A stretch of 64,000 nt of DNA from Orobanche coerulescens (taxonomy: Eukaryota; Streptophyta; Magnoliopsida; Lamiales; Orobanchaceae). Below, one piece after another: positions 21,927 to 32,963 of this stretch; the first letter of the stretch is position 1; the number at the start of each line of letters is the position of its first letter. The translations under genes were made by a program, and so were the position numbers. A model generated the notes under the pieces. It made no database searches, had not been told where the DNA came from, and saw only the letters and a list, made by a program, of their open reading frames with translations. Location: contig CM065809.1 of NCBI GenBank assembly GCA_033398695.1, forward strand, positions 177,248,501 to 177,312,500, in the 5' to 3' direction.

Positions 21927-23191
21927 AATAATATAATAATAATAAAAAACTATTATTTATTTTCGTAAAAATAATAAAAAATGTTAAGAATATAAAAAAT
22001 CTAGAAAATCTGAAAAATTTAAAAAAACGGAACTAATTTATTTTTATTTAACAAACCTGAAAAAAATCTAAAATTTAGGTAATTTTATTTTTAATTCTTG
22101 AATATTAATATTAAAAAATCAAAAAAATTTATTTTAAATTCGAAAATTAGAAAATCTAAAATATTCTGAACTATTTAAAAAATTCAGAAATTAGTAAATT
22201 TATTCTTGCCATTTTTAGATTATATCATTTATAGGCCATAAAAAATAAACAGCAATTTATAAAACAGTTTAAAATTTATATTCAGGAGTAAATCGGTCAT
22301 TTCTGTTATTCAGGCAGTTTATTCAGATGAAAAAATAAACAACAAAATCAATTTACCGAGATAGACCAATTTATCCAGACAGAAAGGAGTATTTGGTAAA
22401 AAGCCCCTAGCCTCATCCCGCACTAAACACTTTCTAATAACTCGTTAGTCTTTGTTCTCTTTACCATCTTCGCATTCGATTGTTATGTCATCATCAGTCT
22501 TGGATTTTCTGATTTCAGACATTTTCTGCAACTTCACTTGGATCCCCAAACCAAAACAAAACTATCGTTGGAAAGCTCTGGCAGGAAAAAAAAAAAAAGG
22601 AAAATACTGTGCTACCCATTTTACAAGTTCTTAATTTCCTCCAACATCCTAATCAGATGGATTCTAATTGGACACCTCGTGTATAAATATAAGTCCCGCT
22701 AATAAAAACACAACACGTGTCATTCGAGAACATATGTTGGGACAAATTTCGGGGTGTGTAGCACGACTCCAAAAAAAAAAAAAAAGAATCAACTAACTAC
22801 AAGATCACAAACAATCCACATATACAAGCAGCGCGCTGAACCATCGGACGGTCCCGAAAACTTAAAATATAGGAAATACCAAAAAATAGAAAAACTATAA
22901 AAGTAATTTAAAAAAAGACAAATAACTAATTAAAAAGAACTAAAAACGAAGTCTAAATAACAAGAAAATCTAAAAATCTGAGAATTTTTTTTAAAAGAAC
23001 TCAAAGACTGATAAAAGGATCTAAATAATAATAACTTAAAACTAAAATTAAACTCCATCTCACAGAATCCATAGAACGTTCTCTGACAATTTTAGAAAAA
23101 AAAAAAAAGGACTATTACAAAATCCAGCTTCCCCCCAAGAAATAAAAAATATGAGGAGGAAGGAATTATCACTTATCAACAACATTAAAAG
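21927..23191. other. AT-rich non-coding gap
   Basis: AATCTGAAAA and AATAATAAAA repeats continue the sequence seen left of Copia 1 at 11400-11535. Nothing coding is visible. Short ORFs near 22450 have no protein character. Confidence 0.6.
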
Positions 23192-24716
23192 CCTGCGGTC
23201 CCTTAACATAATTTCAGGTAACGATTTAGTCCTTTATCTTTTTTTTTGTCCCAACTAAGTCCTTTATCTTTCACATTTTAAGCAAAGTCAGCCTTGGTTA
23301 TGCTTTTCCGTTGACGGCGTTAACTGTAGTCCAGGTGGCTATCAAGTTGCTCACGTGGATGCCAAATCAGATTCTAAGTATCATCTTCTTCATTTAAACC
23401 CTAGATCTCATCTTTCACCATTGTTGAGTTATGAAAGTTTGAAAAATCTGAAAATCTGAATTAAATCATTAACTAAATTTAATCAAAGTTAAATTAAAAA
23501 TAGTTGAGTTTAAAGTTTTAAGTCGAAAATAAATTACTAAATTATTTATTTATTTATTTATTTCAAATAAATAATTAATTAAATGAATAAAGTAAATAAA
23601 TAAAGAAAAAAAACTAATATATAGAACTAATACAAAATAATTAGTAATTTAAATTAAAAAAAATCCCAGATTCCGGCGACTGTCCAAAATCCGGCTACTA
23701 GAAACCTGGCTGCATCAAACTCAACCAAGCTGACCACAAAACGTTGCTTGTTAACTGGGCAATCATATTACACAACCAAACAGTCAAAAACACTGCTGGA
23801 ACTAAAAATCCGATAAAAAAACCAAGAACTCCGGTGAGCATTCATAAAAACCGATCTACTAATTTACTGAACCAAAATTAACAAACTAATATGCAAAATG
23901 ACCGCGAGGACACGATCTACAACATGGTATAAACAAGAATCATGAAACAAACCAAACCCAATCCGGCCGCCATCGCCTTTACCCATATTCACAGATTTCC
24001 ATCCACCACCAAACCAGAATGGAACAGCCCGCACGAAATCCCAACCTCCACGAGTGGCTCACTGGATTTCAAACTTTGAGAGAGGCGACCTGGAGTGGCA
24101 CGACAGATGGAGAAATTCGGAGGAACAGAGAAATTCGGAGGAACGGAGAAGCTGGCCGCGGCCCCATGAGAATAACTGAAGAGTCGTCGATTCATCAGTG
24201 GTGGGAGAGACGGAGTTGCTGGAGGAGTGGTCATAGAGAAGAGGAGTGGTCAGATTGGGGTTTTCATAAAAACCGATCAACTAATTTACTGAACACGAAA
24301 CGCCCAAGATTGCGGACCACTACGATTTTCACCGGAAGCAGAAACGCCCAAGATGGAAGCACGATTTTCAGCTCTAGGGTTCGTGATTGGGGGCTGGGAG
24401 CGGCGGCTGCGGTGTTCTGAGGCTGCTTGTACGAGATGAGACTTGGTCGCTGGTGTGGGAGAGAAGAAGGCATCATTTTTTTTCCTTTTTTTTAATCCAC
24501 GTAGGTTAGGAAATGGACACATAGGTTAGGAATTTGACACGTAGGAATGTTTATAGCCACGTAGGTATAAAATCAACGTCTAATTAATTATTATAACGGA
24601 GACTAACGGAAAAGGCTAACTTTGCTTAAAATGTGAAAGATAAAGGACTTAGTTGGGACAAAAAAAAAAGATAAAGGACTAAATCGTTACCTGAAATTAA
24701 GTTAAGGGACCGCAGG
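23192..24716. mobile_element. Mutator-like element with about 110-bp inverted ends
   Basis: The ends CCTGCGGTCCCTTAAC and GTTAAGGGACCGCAGG continue as inverted repeats through TTTAGTCCTTTATC and GACTTAGTTGGGACA to about 23314 and 24608. The flanks AACATTAAAAG and AACATTTTAG look like a diverged 9-11 bp target duplication. The interior holds a GC-richer block at 23,940-24,440 that could be captured gene sequence but contains no recognisable domain. The segment CATAAAAACCGAT..ACTAATTTACTGAAC is repeated at 23845 and 24265. Confidence 0.65.
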
Positions 24717-24752
24717 AACATTTTAGCCAACATTAAATAAGTAATCCAACTG

Positions 24753-25194
24753 GAAATTGGTTGGTGGTCCAGTGGTAGGACACCAACTCTTAAAGACATC
24801 CTTTGGGAAGTCTTGGGTTCAATTCCTACCAAGGAGATGAAAGAGAAGATTTTTTCTCTTTATGATCCTCTAGCTCCCCGGGACTAGCTCGAGCGACCGC
24901 TAATCAATATTTAATCTCGCGTCAAGCGGCAGTGTGGGAGTATTTACTTGCTGGGAACCCAGAGGTGCTGACCAATCAGTGGCTGTTCTCCCGAGAACTG
25001 TGCTGGGAACCTGAGGTGCTGTTAATCAGTTAAGGGCTTCTCCTTGTGCGCAGAAGTGTACAGAAAAGGCATTGGGAACCCTGGAATTGCTCGAGCGACT
25101 CGCGATTTACTTCTCTCAATGGGTTAGGAGTGGGTTCATTGAGGGACTAGGATTAGTCCGGCTAAGTTGGGATCACCTAGTTATAAAAAAAAAA
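24753..25194 (+). mobile_element. tRNA-derived SINE with target duplication
   Basis: A 17-bp target duplication with one mismatch (AATAAGTAATCCAACTG at 24736-24752 and AATAACTAATCCAACTG at 25195-25211) brackets 442 bp. The head, TGGTGGTCCAGTGGTAGGAC, matches a tRNA A-box region, and GGTTCAATTCCTACC is a good B-box. The 3' end is a run of A. The body repeats CTGGGAACC and GAGGTGCTG and shares CAAGCGGCAGTGTGGGAG with a fragment at 50188. The length exceeds most plant SINEs and may reflect a composite body. Confidence 0.85.
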
Positions 25195-25312
25195 AATAAC
25201 TAATCCAACTGTTTAAGTAGCTAATAAATCAGTTAAAGGGAGTGATTTATTCCTAAAAATTAATTCACCAAACATCAATGCCCTAAAAAATTATTATAAT
25301 CAACCCTAATTA

Positions 25313-25659
25313 GGCTTGGGGAAGGATCCAGCATCCTGAAATGGTACAGATCAGAGGCCGAGCTGATTCATGGCCGTTGGACGATAGCGGCTGTCGTCGG
25401 CATCTTCGTCGGCCATGCCTGGAGTGGCATACCCTGGTTTGAATCCGGTGCTGCCCGGGGAGCCGTGGCCCCCTTCTCCTTCGGCTCTCTCCTCGGAACC
25501 TATCTTCTCCGGGTTCCAATCATATGAGTGGGCGACCCCCTGGTCGAGAATAGCCGAGAATTTCGCATATGCCACTGGGGATCAAGGATACCCTGGCGGC
25601 AAATTCTTCGATCCCTTGGAATTTATTATATCCGCGACACAGAGAATCTCGAGAGGTTG
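25313..25659 (+). pseudogene. LHCB6: Chlorophyll-binding antenna protein CP24 (Lhcb6) pseudogene fragment
   Basis: In changing frames the plus strand reads blocks typical of CP24, the minor photosystem II antenna protein. These are GLGKDPA then LKWYR and EAELIHGRW (membrane helix 1 with its chlorophyll ligand region), [54 protein letters not shown] and finally DTENLERL. Order and spacing match the family, but there are a 1-bp loss, a 3-bp gain, two internal deletions and altered residues (RWAM is now RWTI). The N-terminus and the third helix with its ligands are missing. No intron is visible in the retained span. It ends about 30 bp before the Harbinger insertion. It is a dead partial copy; open frames on the opposite strand are shadows. 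Confidence 0.85.
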
Positions 25660-25859
25660 CCCGTTTGGTATTGCTTTCCCTATGTCTATAAGAGCAACTC
25701 CAATGGGATTCCCTATTTTGAACTCCTAAAATATAGTAAAATAATGGTTACCTAAAATATAAGAAATCAAAAAGCTATTTTATTCCAATGGTATTCCCTA
25801 TATTGGTTCCTTATTTTTTCAAAAGTAATATTTAATTAGTATTTTGAAATTTGAAATTC

Positions 25860-25975
25860 CAACGGCTATATTCCAACAACCATATTCCAACAACCATATT
25901 TCAACGGCTATATTTCAACGGCCATATTTCAATGGCTATATTCCAACGGCCATATTACAACGGCTATATTTTAGT
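25860..25975. repeat. Sub-terminal repeats of the Harbinger element
   Basis: About six copies of an 18-20 bp unit, CAACGGCTATATTTCAACGG-like, with alternation between GGCTATATT and GGCCATATT. They lie 170-280 bp inside the left end and upstream of the transposase ATG. They are candidate binding sites for the Myb-like protein or the transposase. Confidence 0.8.
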
Positions 25976-26031
25976 GCTTATATATAGATGATATTTCAGT
26001 TAAAAGTCCCAACATACTTACTCATTCCACA

Positions 26032-27332
26032 ATGTCAAACAATTTACGAATTATTCGTGAATTGATGAATGAAGAAGAAGAAGAATCTCATGTTATACTA
26101 GCGATGGCAGATGCTGCTTGTCATTATCATCAACACAATACAACAAATATGGTATCACGTCACGGCGGATCAATAATAAATCACCGCATGTTTAATCGAA
26201 ATAGAGAAGAAGGCCATGCTAGACTTTATCATAATTACTTTTCTGATAGTCCAACATACCCGGAGGAATCTTTTCGTAGAAGATTTCGGATGCGTCGGTC
26301 ATTATTTTTACGAATTCAAGAAGCGGTTACAGTCCATGAAAATTATTTTACTCAAAGAAATGATGTTGTGGGAGTTCGTGGATTATCCTCTTTGCAAAAG
26401 ATGACAGCTGCACTAAGGATGCTTGCATATGGAACGCCTGTTGATGCTATTGATGATTATGTAAGAATTGGCGAAAGCACAGCAATTGAGAGTCTGAAAA
26501 AATTTGTTAAAGCAATTGTCGAAATATTTGGCGAAGAATATTTGAGACGACCAACGAATGAAGATGTGGCCAAATTGTTGGTAGAAAACAAATGTCGCGG
26601 CTTTCCCAGAATGTTAGGCAGCATTGATTGTATGCATTGGAAGTGGAAAAATTGCCCATCTGCATGGCAAGGTATGTTTACAGGTCATATTCGTGAACCC
26701 ACTATTATCTTAGAAGCAATAGCTTCAAAAGACCTTTGGATTTGGCATGCTTTTTTTGGATTACCTGGATCCTTAAATGACATTAATGTGTTAGACCGAT
26801 CAAAGCTATTTCAAGAATTAGCAGAAGGTCGTGGACCAGAAGTGATATACACTATCAACGGACACGAATATACTATGGGATATTATCTTGCTGATGGTAT
26901 ATATCCTTCTTGGCCTACGTTTGTTAAAACTATTCCATCCCCTTAAGGAAACAAAAAAAAAAGAATTGTGCAGCTGCACAAGAAGCTGCCAGAAAAGATG
27001 TTGAGCGGGCATTTGGAGTCTTGCAAGCTCGGTTTGCAATGATACGTGGACCATCACGTTTTTGGGATGTTGAGACAATAAAATATATTATGACGTCTTG
27101 TATAATTTTGCACAATATGATCGTAGAGGACGAAAGGAAATTGCATCTTTCAGGTGAAAACTATGATTTAGATGAATCTGTACCTCTCGTTTCTACTAGT
27201 CGCACTCATATGAGGGATTTCAAAGAATTTATACAGGTGCATCAACAAATTCGGGACAAACAGACTCATATTCAGTTGCAAAATGATCTTGTGGAACATC
27301 TTTGGGAAATTCATGGTCTGGAAATGGAGTAG
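26032..27332 (+). pseudogene. PIF/Harbinger transposase (DDE_Tnp_4), nonsense plus frameshift
   Basis: The first frame (26032-26946) gives 304 residues with the start of the DDE domain: first Asp in SIDCMHWKWKNC (residue 199) and second Asp in FFGLPGSLNDINVLD (residue 250). It ends at a TAA where the family has a Gln codon. After an A-rich run at 26953-26962 the frame shifts, and the protein continues as AAAQEAARKDVERAFGVLQA, which contains the catalytic Glu at 27003-27005, through to a stop at 27332. All three catalytic acids are thus present in the DNA, but not in one frame. The N-terminal region RRFRMRRSLFLRI is typical of plant family members. The start is the first ATG after the sub-terminal repeats and a TATATAGATG stretch. 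Confidence 0.9.
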
Positions 27333-27662
27333 CCTGATTTACTAGTTGCTGTGATTTACCAATTGTTGTCATGTACCCAACTATTTATAAATTTCTTTTC
27401 TATTATTGTATTGTAATGTACTATTTTAGTTTGGCTTCTTTTATCATGTATTGTTGTATTCTATTGTACTTTGAGATATGAAGTTGAGATATGTATTTTG
27501 ACATTTAATAAAAAGTTTGATTAAATACATAATCAGTCTGAAACCCAGAAATGAATCCAACACATGCTATTACAAAATAAGTAGTGTTCATGAAATTTTT
27601 AAAAGACTTAACATAACTAAATTCTCTTTTTTAAAATGTCAGCTTTGAGAGATTTGTAATAC

Positions 27663-28984
27663 TCATGAGGGTGCCTCCATGGTACTAGTATCAATGCCCA
27701 AGATGGACATTTCGTACATCCGATTTTCTCGTTCCTCCCTTGCTTTCTCTCGTTCCTCCCTTGCTCTCTCTCGTTCCTCCGCTACCTTAAACCTTTCTTT
27801 CTCAAGCTCAATAATTTGCTGAATTTTTTCATGTCTCGCTTCAGACAGCTCAATCACTGTATCTTTCACTTGGGTTAAAGCTGTAATGAACTCTACACCT
27901 TTTGCATCATGTTCCTTTTTTTTAAACGTTTTGCAGTTTTCTTACCCATTGGTCGTTCCATTCCTTCTTCACTTTCTGGGACAGGAGTGCCAATAAGCTG
28001 ACTTTGAGTGCTTGCAGAAGATGTTGGGCTTTCAAGCGGAGATTTCTTGGGTTTTTTTCTAAAGTTGAACTGAATTTTGGGCAGTTCCGCAATTCTGTCC
28101 AACAATGTATTAACTGGAAGGTTTTCTTTTGGAAGGTTGAATACATTGTCATTGCGTTTCGTACCTATGCAATGGTGCAGACCAAAGAAAAATTCAGTTA
28201 TCTCTAGAAGACAAGTTACGCTTTGTGAATTTCTGCCATAAAATTGAGCTTAACTATCTGTCAAAGATAACTCAACTAACAATACCAGTCCAATTATACA
28301 ATCTGGAAATTTTTATCACAAAGATCTAAATCTAAAAACAAATGTACTAGTCAGTAGATAAGAACAAAGTAAAAAGGCTTCTGACTATATATGTTCTTTC
28401 TTGCAAAAATTATCTCTAAAAGACCACTAAAACATAAATCAAGTAACTAATCATAGCTGCTATCTTGCAACAAGAAACATGATTAACACCTACTACCAGA
28501 CTCCTTTCAATGGCATGTACAACTGGTTTCCTAGTCTAAACAAACTACCAGATATGGGTAAACTAGCAGAACATAAGGAATGTACCTTGTCTTGTTCTAT
28601 AAGTCCACTTTGATTTTTTTCTTGAACTTGATTGTAATACCCGACAAATTTGGACACCGAAGAATTTATAACGGACCACCGATGAGACAATGAATTAGCT
28701 GTCCGGGCACTTGAAAATGTTTTGTTCTCATCATAAAAGGCTGCAATTCTTTCCCAGTAAGTTTGATGTGTTTGATTACTTCCTTGTATTGGATCCATGC
28801 TTATATTTCGCCAAGCGGAAACAAGTAACATATCCTCCTCGGTAGAAAAATTAGTAGCTCGACCCCTTTTTTGTCGAGTACATTCTTGTGTACTAAATGT
28901 AGGTATTTGGGAGGGGATTTGAGTTGAATCAATATCCTCAACTTCATAAACATTCCCATTCAACAAAGATGTAAAATATGACAT
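27663..28984 (-). pseudogene. Harbinger Myb/SANT-like DNA-binding protein
   Basis: Exon 1 runs from the ATG at 28984 to 28586, where AAG/GTACAT is a plausible donor. It encodes a Myb/SANT-like domain: NFSTEEDMLLVSAWRNISMD, then YWERIAAFYDENK and a third helix with RTANSLSHRWSVINSSVSKF. The next exon starts near 28170. It contains MERPMGKKTAKRLKK and, in a different frame, VKDTVIELSEARHEKIQQII followed by a charged coiled coil with three REERE-type repeats. The frame change falls in a run of eight T on the plus strand (27915-27922). In the family this protein partners the transposase and recognises the element ends. Convergent orientation to the transposase is normal for PIF/Harbinger. Confidence 0.8.
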
Positions 28985-29941
28985 TATTCACCAACCTGTA
29001 AAACCAAAATAAATTGACCACATTAAAAATCTATGGTGATGAAGAAACATGTACAAGTACACCTTAATGCCTCTGGTGAGTTAAGGACCTAAACTCATAT
29101 TATTTCATATATGAGTGTGTTTAATATCATGTTTGTTTCTATGTTAAAACTAGGCAGAGGAGAAAAATTTAAGGATCTAAATTCTAGTTAAAAGAGCAGC
29201 AAAGTAGAGTTAAAGTCCAATCCTATATTATATACAAGAAACGAAGAACTATGAAAAACAATAAACTCCTATACCAATTCACACCACAATAAAATGATAA
29301 TTAAAATGTATCAAACTAAACCAATCGCAGCATATATCATCAATTATAACCCACAAAATCACTTCTACAGCACAACCCAATTAGTACACAAAAACGAAAA
29401 TCAAATCTTTAACTAAGAAGACTAAGAATATCACAAAATTTAACAAAACAGAGATAAAGATGTAAAAGGGGTTCATACTGCTTCTCCTCTATGCTTCACC
29501 ACCCCAATGGGTCTTGACGATAGAACTTTGAAAGATGGGCTGGAAGCATACTTAATCAAGCTTAATTACTGTAAAAATCGAATACATATATAGATACATA
29601 TAGGAATATCTTGGATTTGTTGTTTAATAAAAGAGAGAAATAAGTTAGGGTTTATACCTTGCAGACAAGTCTTGAATTGATGAGGAGAATTGATGAAGGA
29701 GAAACACTGTTGAGATAATAGGCGGGAGATGAAATACAGTGGTAAATGGAGCGGGAGATGAGCTGGAGAATATAGGGGTGTGAAGTTTTGTCCCAAAAAA
29801 TAAGGGGTTGAGTTTTCTCTCCCCTAAAAATTAAAGGGGATGGGGAGGAGCATTGGAGCGATATTTTTCAACTAAAACCCCTATAATTGTCCACGTAACT
29901 AGAATATAGGTAAGGAAGGCAGAGCATTGGAGTTGCTCTAA

Positions 29942-30540
29942 GCTGCTTTTCCAGCTTTCCCAATAAAAATCTTAAATACAAAATTGCTTTCGGGAAAAAC
30001 CGAAAAAGTTGGAAAAGCAACTTTCCGCATAAGTTAGGATTTCTGGCTTTTTGGGAAAGCTGCTTTCGGAGCTTATGCGGAAAGCAGTGATAATTAAGCA
30101 TTTTTTTTTAATTTTGTTGTTAACACATGATAGAATAAATATAATATATATAAAACTAAAATAAACTAAAAGTTAAATAGAATTGTACACGGTTTCAAAA
30201 AAAAAAGAATTGTACATTGTGGTTTACTTTTGTGCACATAACTATAAACTTTAATATATTACTTTAATTTTAATGTCCTTATGCAGTTATTTAAATAAAA
30301 ATAAAATGACGAGATTTATATTTTTGAAAAAAAAAAATCTCATAATATTTTATATTATATCGTATATGTAAAAAACAATGTTAACAAACACCTAGTAATC
30401 TGCTTTTCGGACTTTTGGAGATTTTGATTTCTGTTTACCAAATACTCATCAGCTTTCTCATACAACACTTTCCACCACAGCACTTTCCCACACAGCAATT
30501 GCTTCTTCCCGCATCAATGCCAAACTGGCAAGCATGCTAG
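29942..30540. other. Non-coding region with hairpin, possible MITE
   Basis: A perfect 13-bp inverted repeat, CTTTCCGCATAAG, occurs at 30021-30033 and 30072-30084 around a 38-bp loop. The flanks carry GCTGCTTTTCCAGCTTTCCC and, farther right, TTTACCAAATACTCATCAGC, phrases common in plant MITE ends. No target duplication was found. Confidence 0.35.
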
Positions 30541-30983
30541 GGTTGCTGGTGGAACGGCTTGAAAACTTTTAAGACAATGCCAGGAGATGAAACTAATAAT
30601 TTAAGGAACAGGTTCAGTAAGTGCTGGACTCAAGCAGTGGACTACGAGACGAACATATCATGCTGAAAAACTCACTTTTAAATCGAGGTGCGACAGCGGT
30701 GGGCAAGAATTTAAAGCCCTTTATTGTGTTCAATAATACAATTCATACTAGTAAAATATGTATTGAGGCCCTATCTACAAGAGTGCAACGTATATTGAGG
30801 GCTCTTTTTTATTATTTCTCCCAGGACTCCAGTTTTGTCAGAATCGACCCTGTGCGATAGAGCCTCTGAATGTATCGGACAAGGGAAAATCCTCCTAACA
30901 CAAAAAAGGAAACACGCCATGATTGCTACACTGGTCTTCTACTTTGAGTGAGGGCATTGGAAAACGCCACTTGATCCATTAGG
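30541..30983. other. Unassigned non-coding region
   Basis: An open frame of 79 codons at 30621 has no protein-like character and I do not call it a gene. No repeats or RNA genes are recognised. Confidence 0.5.
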
Positions 30984-30991
30984 GTTGTGAA

Positions 30992-31668
30992 TGGGGATGT
31001 TCATTTTACCCCTAGGATCGGGTTACCTGTGGGTAAAGGGGGAAGGGTACGGTCCGAAAATTCGGGTAGCGGGTAGGATAATGCCTGCTAAATTCTGTTA
31101 GAGTAAGGATAGGATAGGGGTTTAATATTGTAACCGTCTACCCTACCCGATTACCCGTTAAATATATTTATTATATACATTAATGTGATTTAGTGAATAT
31201 ATACATATGTGTGTATATATATATATACATATATTATTTATTCAATAAATAAAATCAAAACTTTTAATTAATTAGTAATTACGTCTTATATTATGGATCT
31301 TATTTCAATTTATTGTAAGTCATTTTCTGTTTCTGCTAAATAATATTATTTATTTATTAATATTTTATTGTTGATGACGTATATTTAAAAAAAAATAACA
31401 AAAATGTATTTTATGAGAATTTTTTGTGTAAGGCAAAGCAGGGTAGGATCGGATCGGGTAGGGTCGGGTATGATAGATTTAACCTATGAAAATTAAACTT
31501 GAACGGGTAATCTGTCTATCGTGGGTACCTGTATAACGGGCGTATTAGTCGTACCCAATCCGCGATAAAAAATAGGATAATAGCGTAAGGTATGAGAAGA
31601 ATAATTTGTCTTAGGATAGGTATAAGAATGGCAATACCCTTATCCTACTATGTCCGTTTAGATCCCTA
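30992..31668. mobile_element. hAT-type MITE
   Basis: The perfect 8-bp target duplication GTTGTGAA (30984-30991 and 31669-31676) brackets 677 bp. The ends are TGGGGATGTTCATTTTACCC and the inverse of TAGGGATCTAAACGGACATA, an imperfect pair. The sub-terminal regions are dense in GGGTAGG/CTACCC words. The centre is AT-rich without ORFs. Confidence 0.8.
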
Positions 31669-31828
31669 GTTGTGAAATCTCTTTAATTTGCACAATTTGT
31701 AGTACTCCATGAAGTTACCGTTTTAATGTAGAGAGAAATGTATGAGCTATATTGTTCATTCTCCTGTTGGCCTGGTTACTTGCACCCCATTTTCTGGAAA
31801 ATTCAGTCACTAATTTTTTTAACAAAAT

Positions 31829-32060
31829 TGTTTGAGCAGAAAAGTAAAGACAGCAAATCAATTGTATTGATAACAATGAATAGAGGGGCCTTTATATAGG
31901 CATTACAAAGAGAGTCTTTCCATACATAGGATTCCTAGTTAAGGTAAGACATCTAACAGGATCCAACTACTTATGGAAGAGTCCAGAACCTTCCATAACT
32001 CTTATCCCCCTACAACTAGTATTAGGTAAGACACCAATACGGGAAGGATTCCCCGGAACA
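31829..32060 (-). repeat. Copia 2 3' LTR
   Basis: The 232-bp LTR reads TGTTCCGGGG to CTCAAACA on the minus strand, with TATATAAAG. The polypurine tract ACACAGGGGGAG lies immediately before it on that strand (32061-32072). Confidence 0.95.
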
Positions 32061-32264
32061 CTCCCCCTGTGTCGAACACTAATACTAACATGGTGAACAA
32101 GGTGTTGCCTCTGTAAAAAACTTTTCCAAGTCAAATAAAACCCCGTGGGAAAACAAAGACTTTGGTGAGGAAAAAGAGCGCAACGCACCAACTACAAATG
32201 TCAGAATCATGTGAAGTATACTCCCTCTGAGGTATACATGACAGCTCATTCCATTGAGCTATCA

Positions 32265-32963
32265 TTAGTTGAGCTCGGATAATCGACACATGCCGATACT
32301 TCTCACATGTTTCTCAAATGTAGATTTCGGCAGAGACTTAGTGAACAAGTCTGCGATATTCTCATCGGAACTCACTTGTTTCACTTCGATATTCAGCAAT
32401 TTCTGCTGCTGCTGATTATAAAAGAACTTCGGCGTAATATGCTTGGTATTGTCACCCTTTATGAAACCTAACTTCATCTGCTCAATGCATGCCGCATTGT
32501 CCTCAAAGATGCAAGTAGGGGTTGCTGTAGTGGGATCTAATCCACACGTTCCTCGTATATGGTCTATGACTGACCGTAGCCAAATGCACTCCCTTACGGA
32601 TTCATGCAATGCAATTATCTCTGCATGGTTCGAGGAAGTAGCAACCAGGGTCTGCTTGGTAGATCGCCAAGATATCGCCGTATTCCCAATGGTGAACACA
32701 TAACCAGTTTGGGAACGTCCTTTATGCGGGTCAGAGAGATAACCGGCATCAAGAAATCCAACTAACGTGTCGTTAGGATTCTCTGCATAAGGGGTAAGCT
32801 TGCTCGCATTAGCACTTCTGGTAGTCAAGCTACCATGCTTAGCTGCAATATCAGAGGAAGATCGACGGTCGGTATGCATCGTCTTAACCTCAACAATTCC
32901 TTTCGGAATATCGCTCTCTCTTGCGTAGGGAAAGAACAATCCAAGGTCACTGGAGCCTTTCAA
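32265..32963 (-). pseudogene. Copia 2 RT C-terminus and RNase H
   Basis: The reading frame runs to the natural stop at 32265. It includes the conserved RT-RNase H junction LKGSSDLGLFF and then RNase H signatures: Asp in GFLDAGYLSD, Glu in SNHAEIIALHE, Asp in CIFEDNAACI and the closing KHITPKFFY and ADLFTKSLP motifs. RNase H removes the RNA strand during reverse transcription. A one-base frameshift near 33010 separates this frame from the RT frame upstream. Otherwise the domain looks complete. Confidence 0.9.

Larger units (their letters stand above)
25692..29938. mobile_element. PIF/Harbinger DNA transposon
   Basis: Terminal inverted repeats GAGCAACTCCAATG and CATTGGAGTTGCTC are flanked by the 3-bp target duplication TAA (25689-25691 and 29939-29941), as expected for PIF/Harbinger. 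It carries both genes of this superfamily: a DDE transposase on the plus strand and a Myb/SANT-like protein on the minus strand, arranged tail to tail. The length of 4.25 kb is near that of autonomous elements. Coding lesions make this copy probably dependent on others. Confidence 0.95.

Noticed and set aside
24753..24835. tRNA gene candidate with A- and B-boxes
   Set aside because: It lacks a paired acceptor stem and lies at the head of a SINE with a 17-bp target duplication.
25310..25575. Minus-strand open frames of about 70 codons
   Set aside because: They are shadows of the CP24 pseudogene, which reads on the plus strand.
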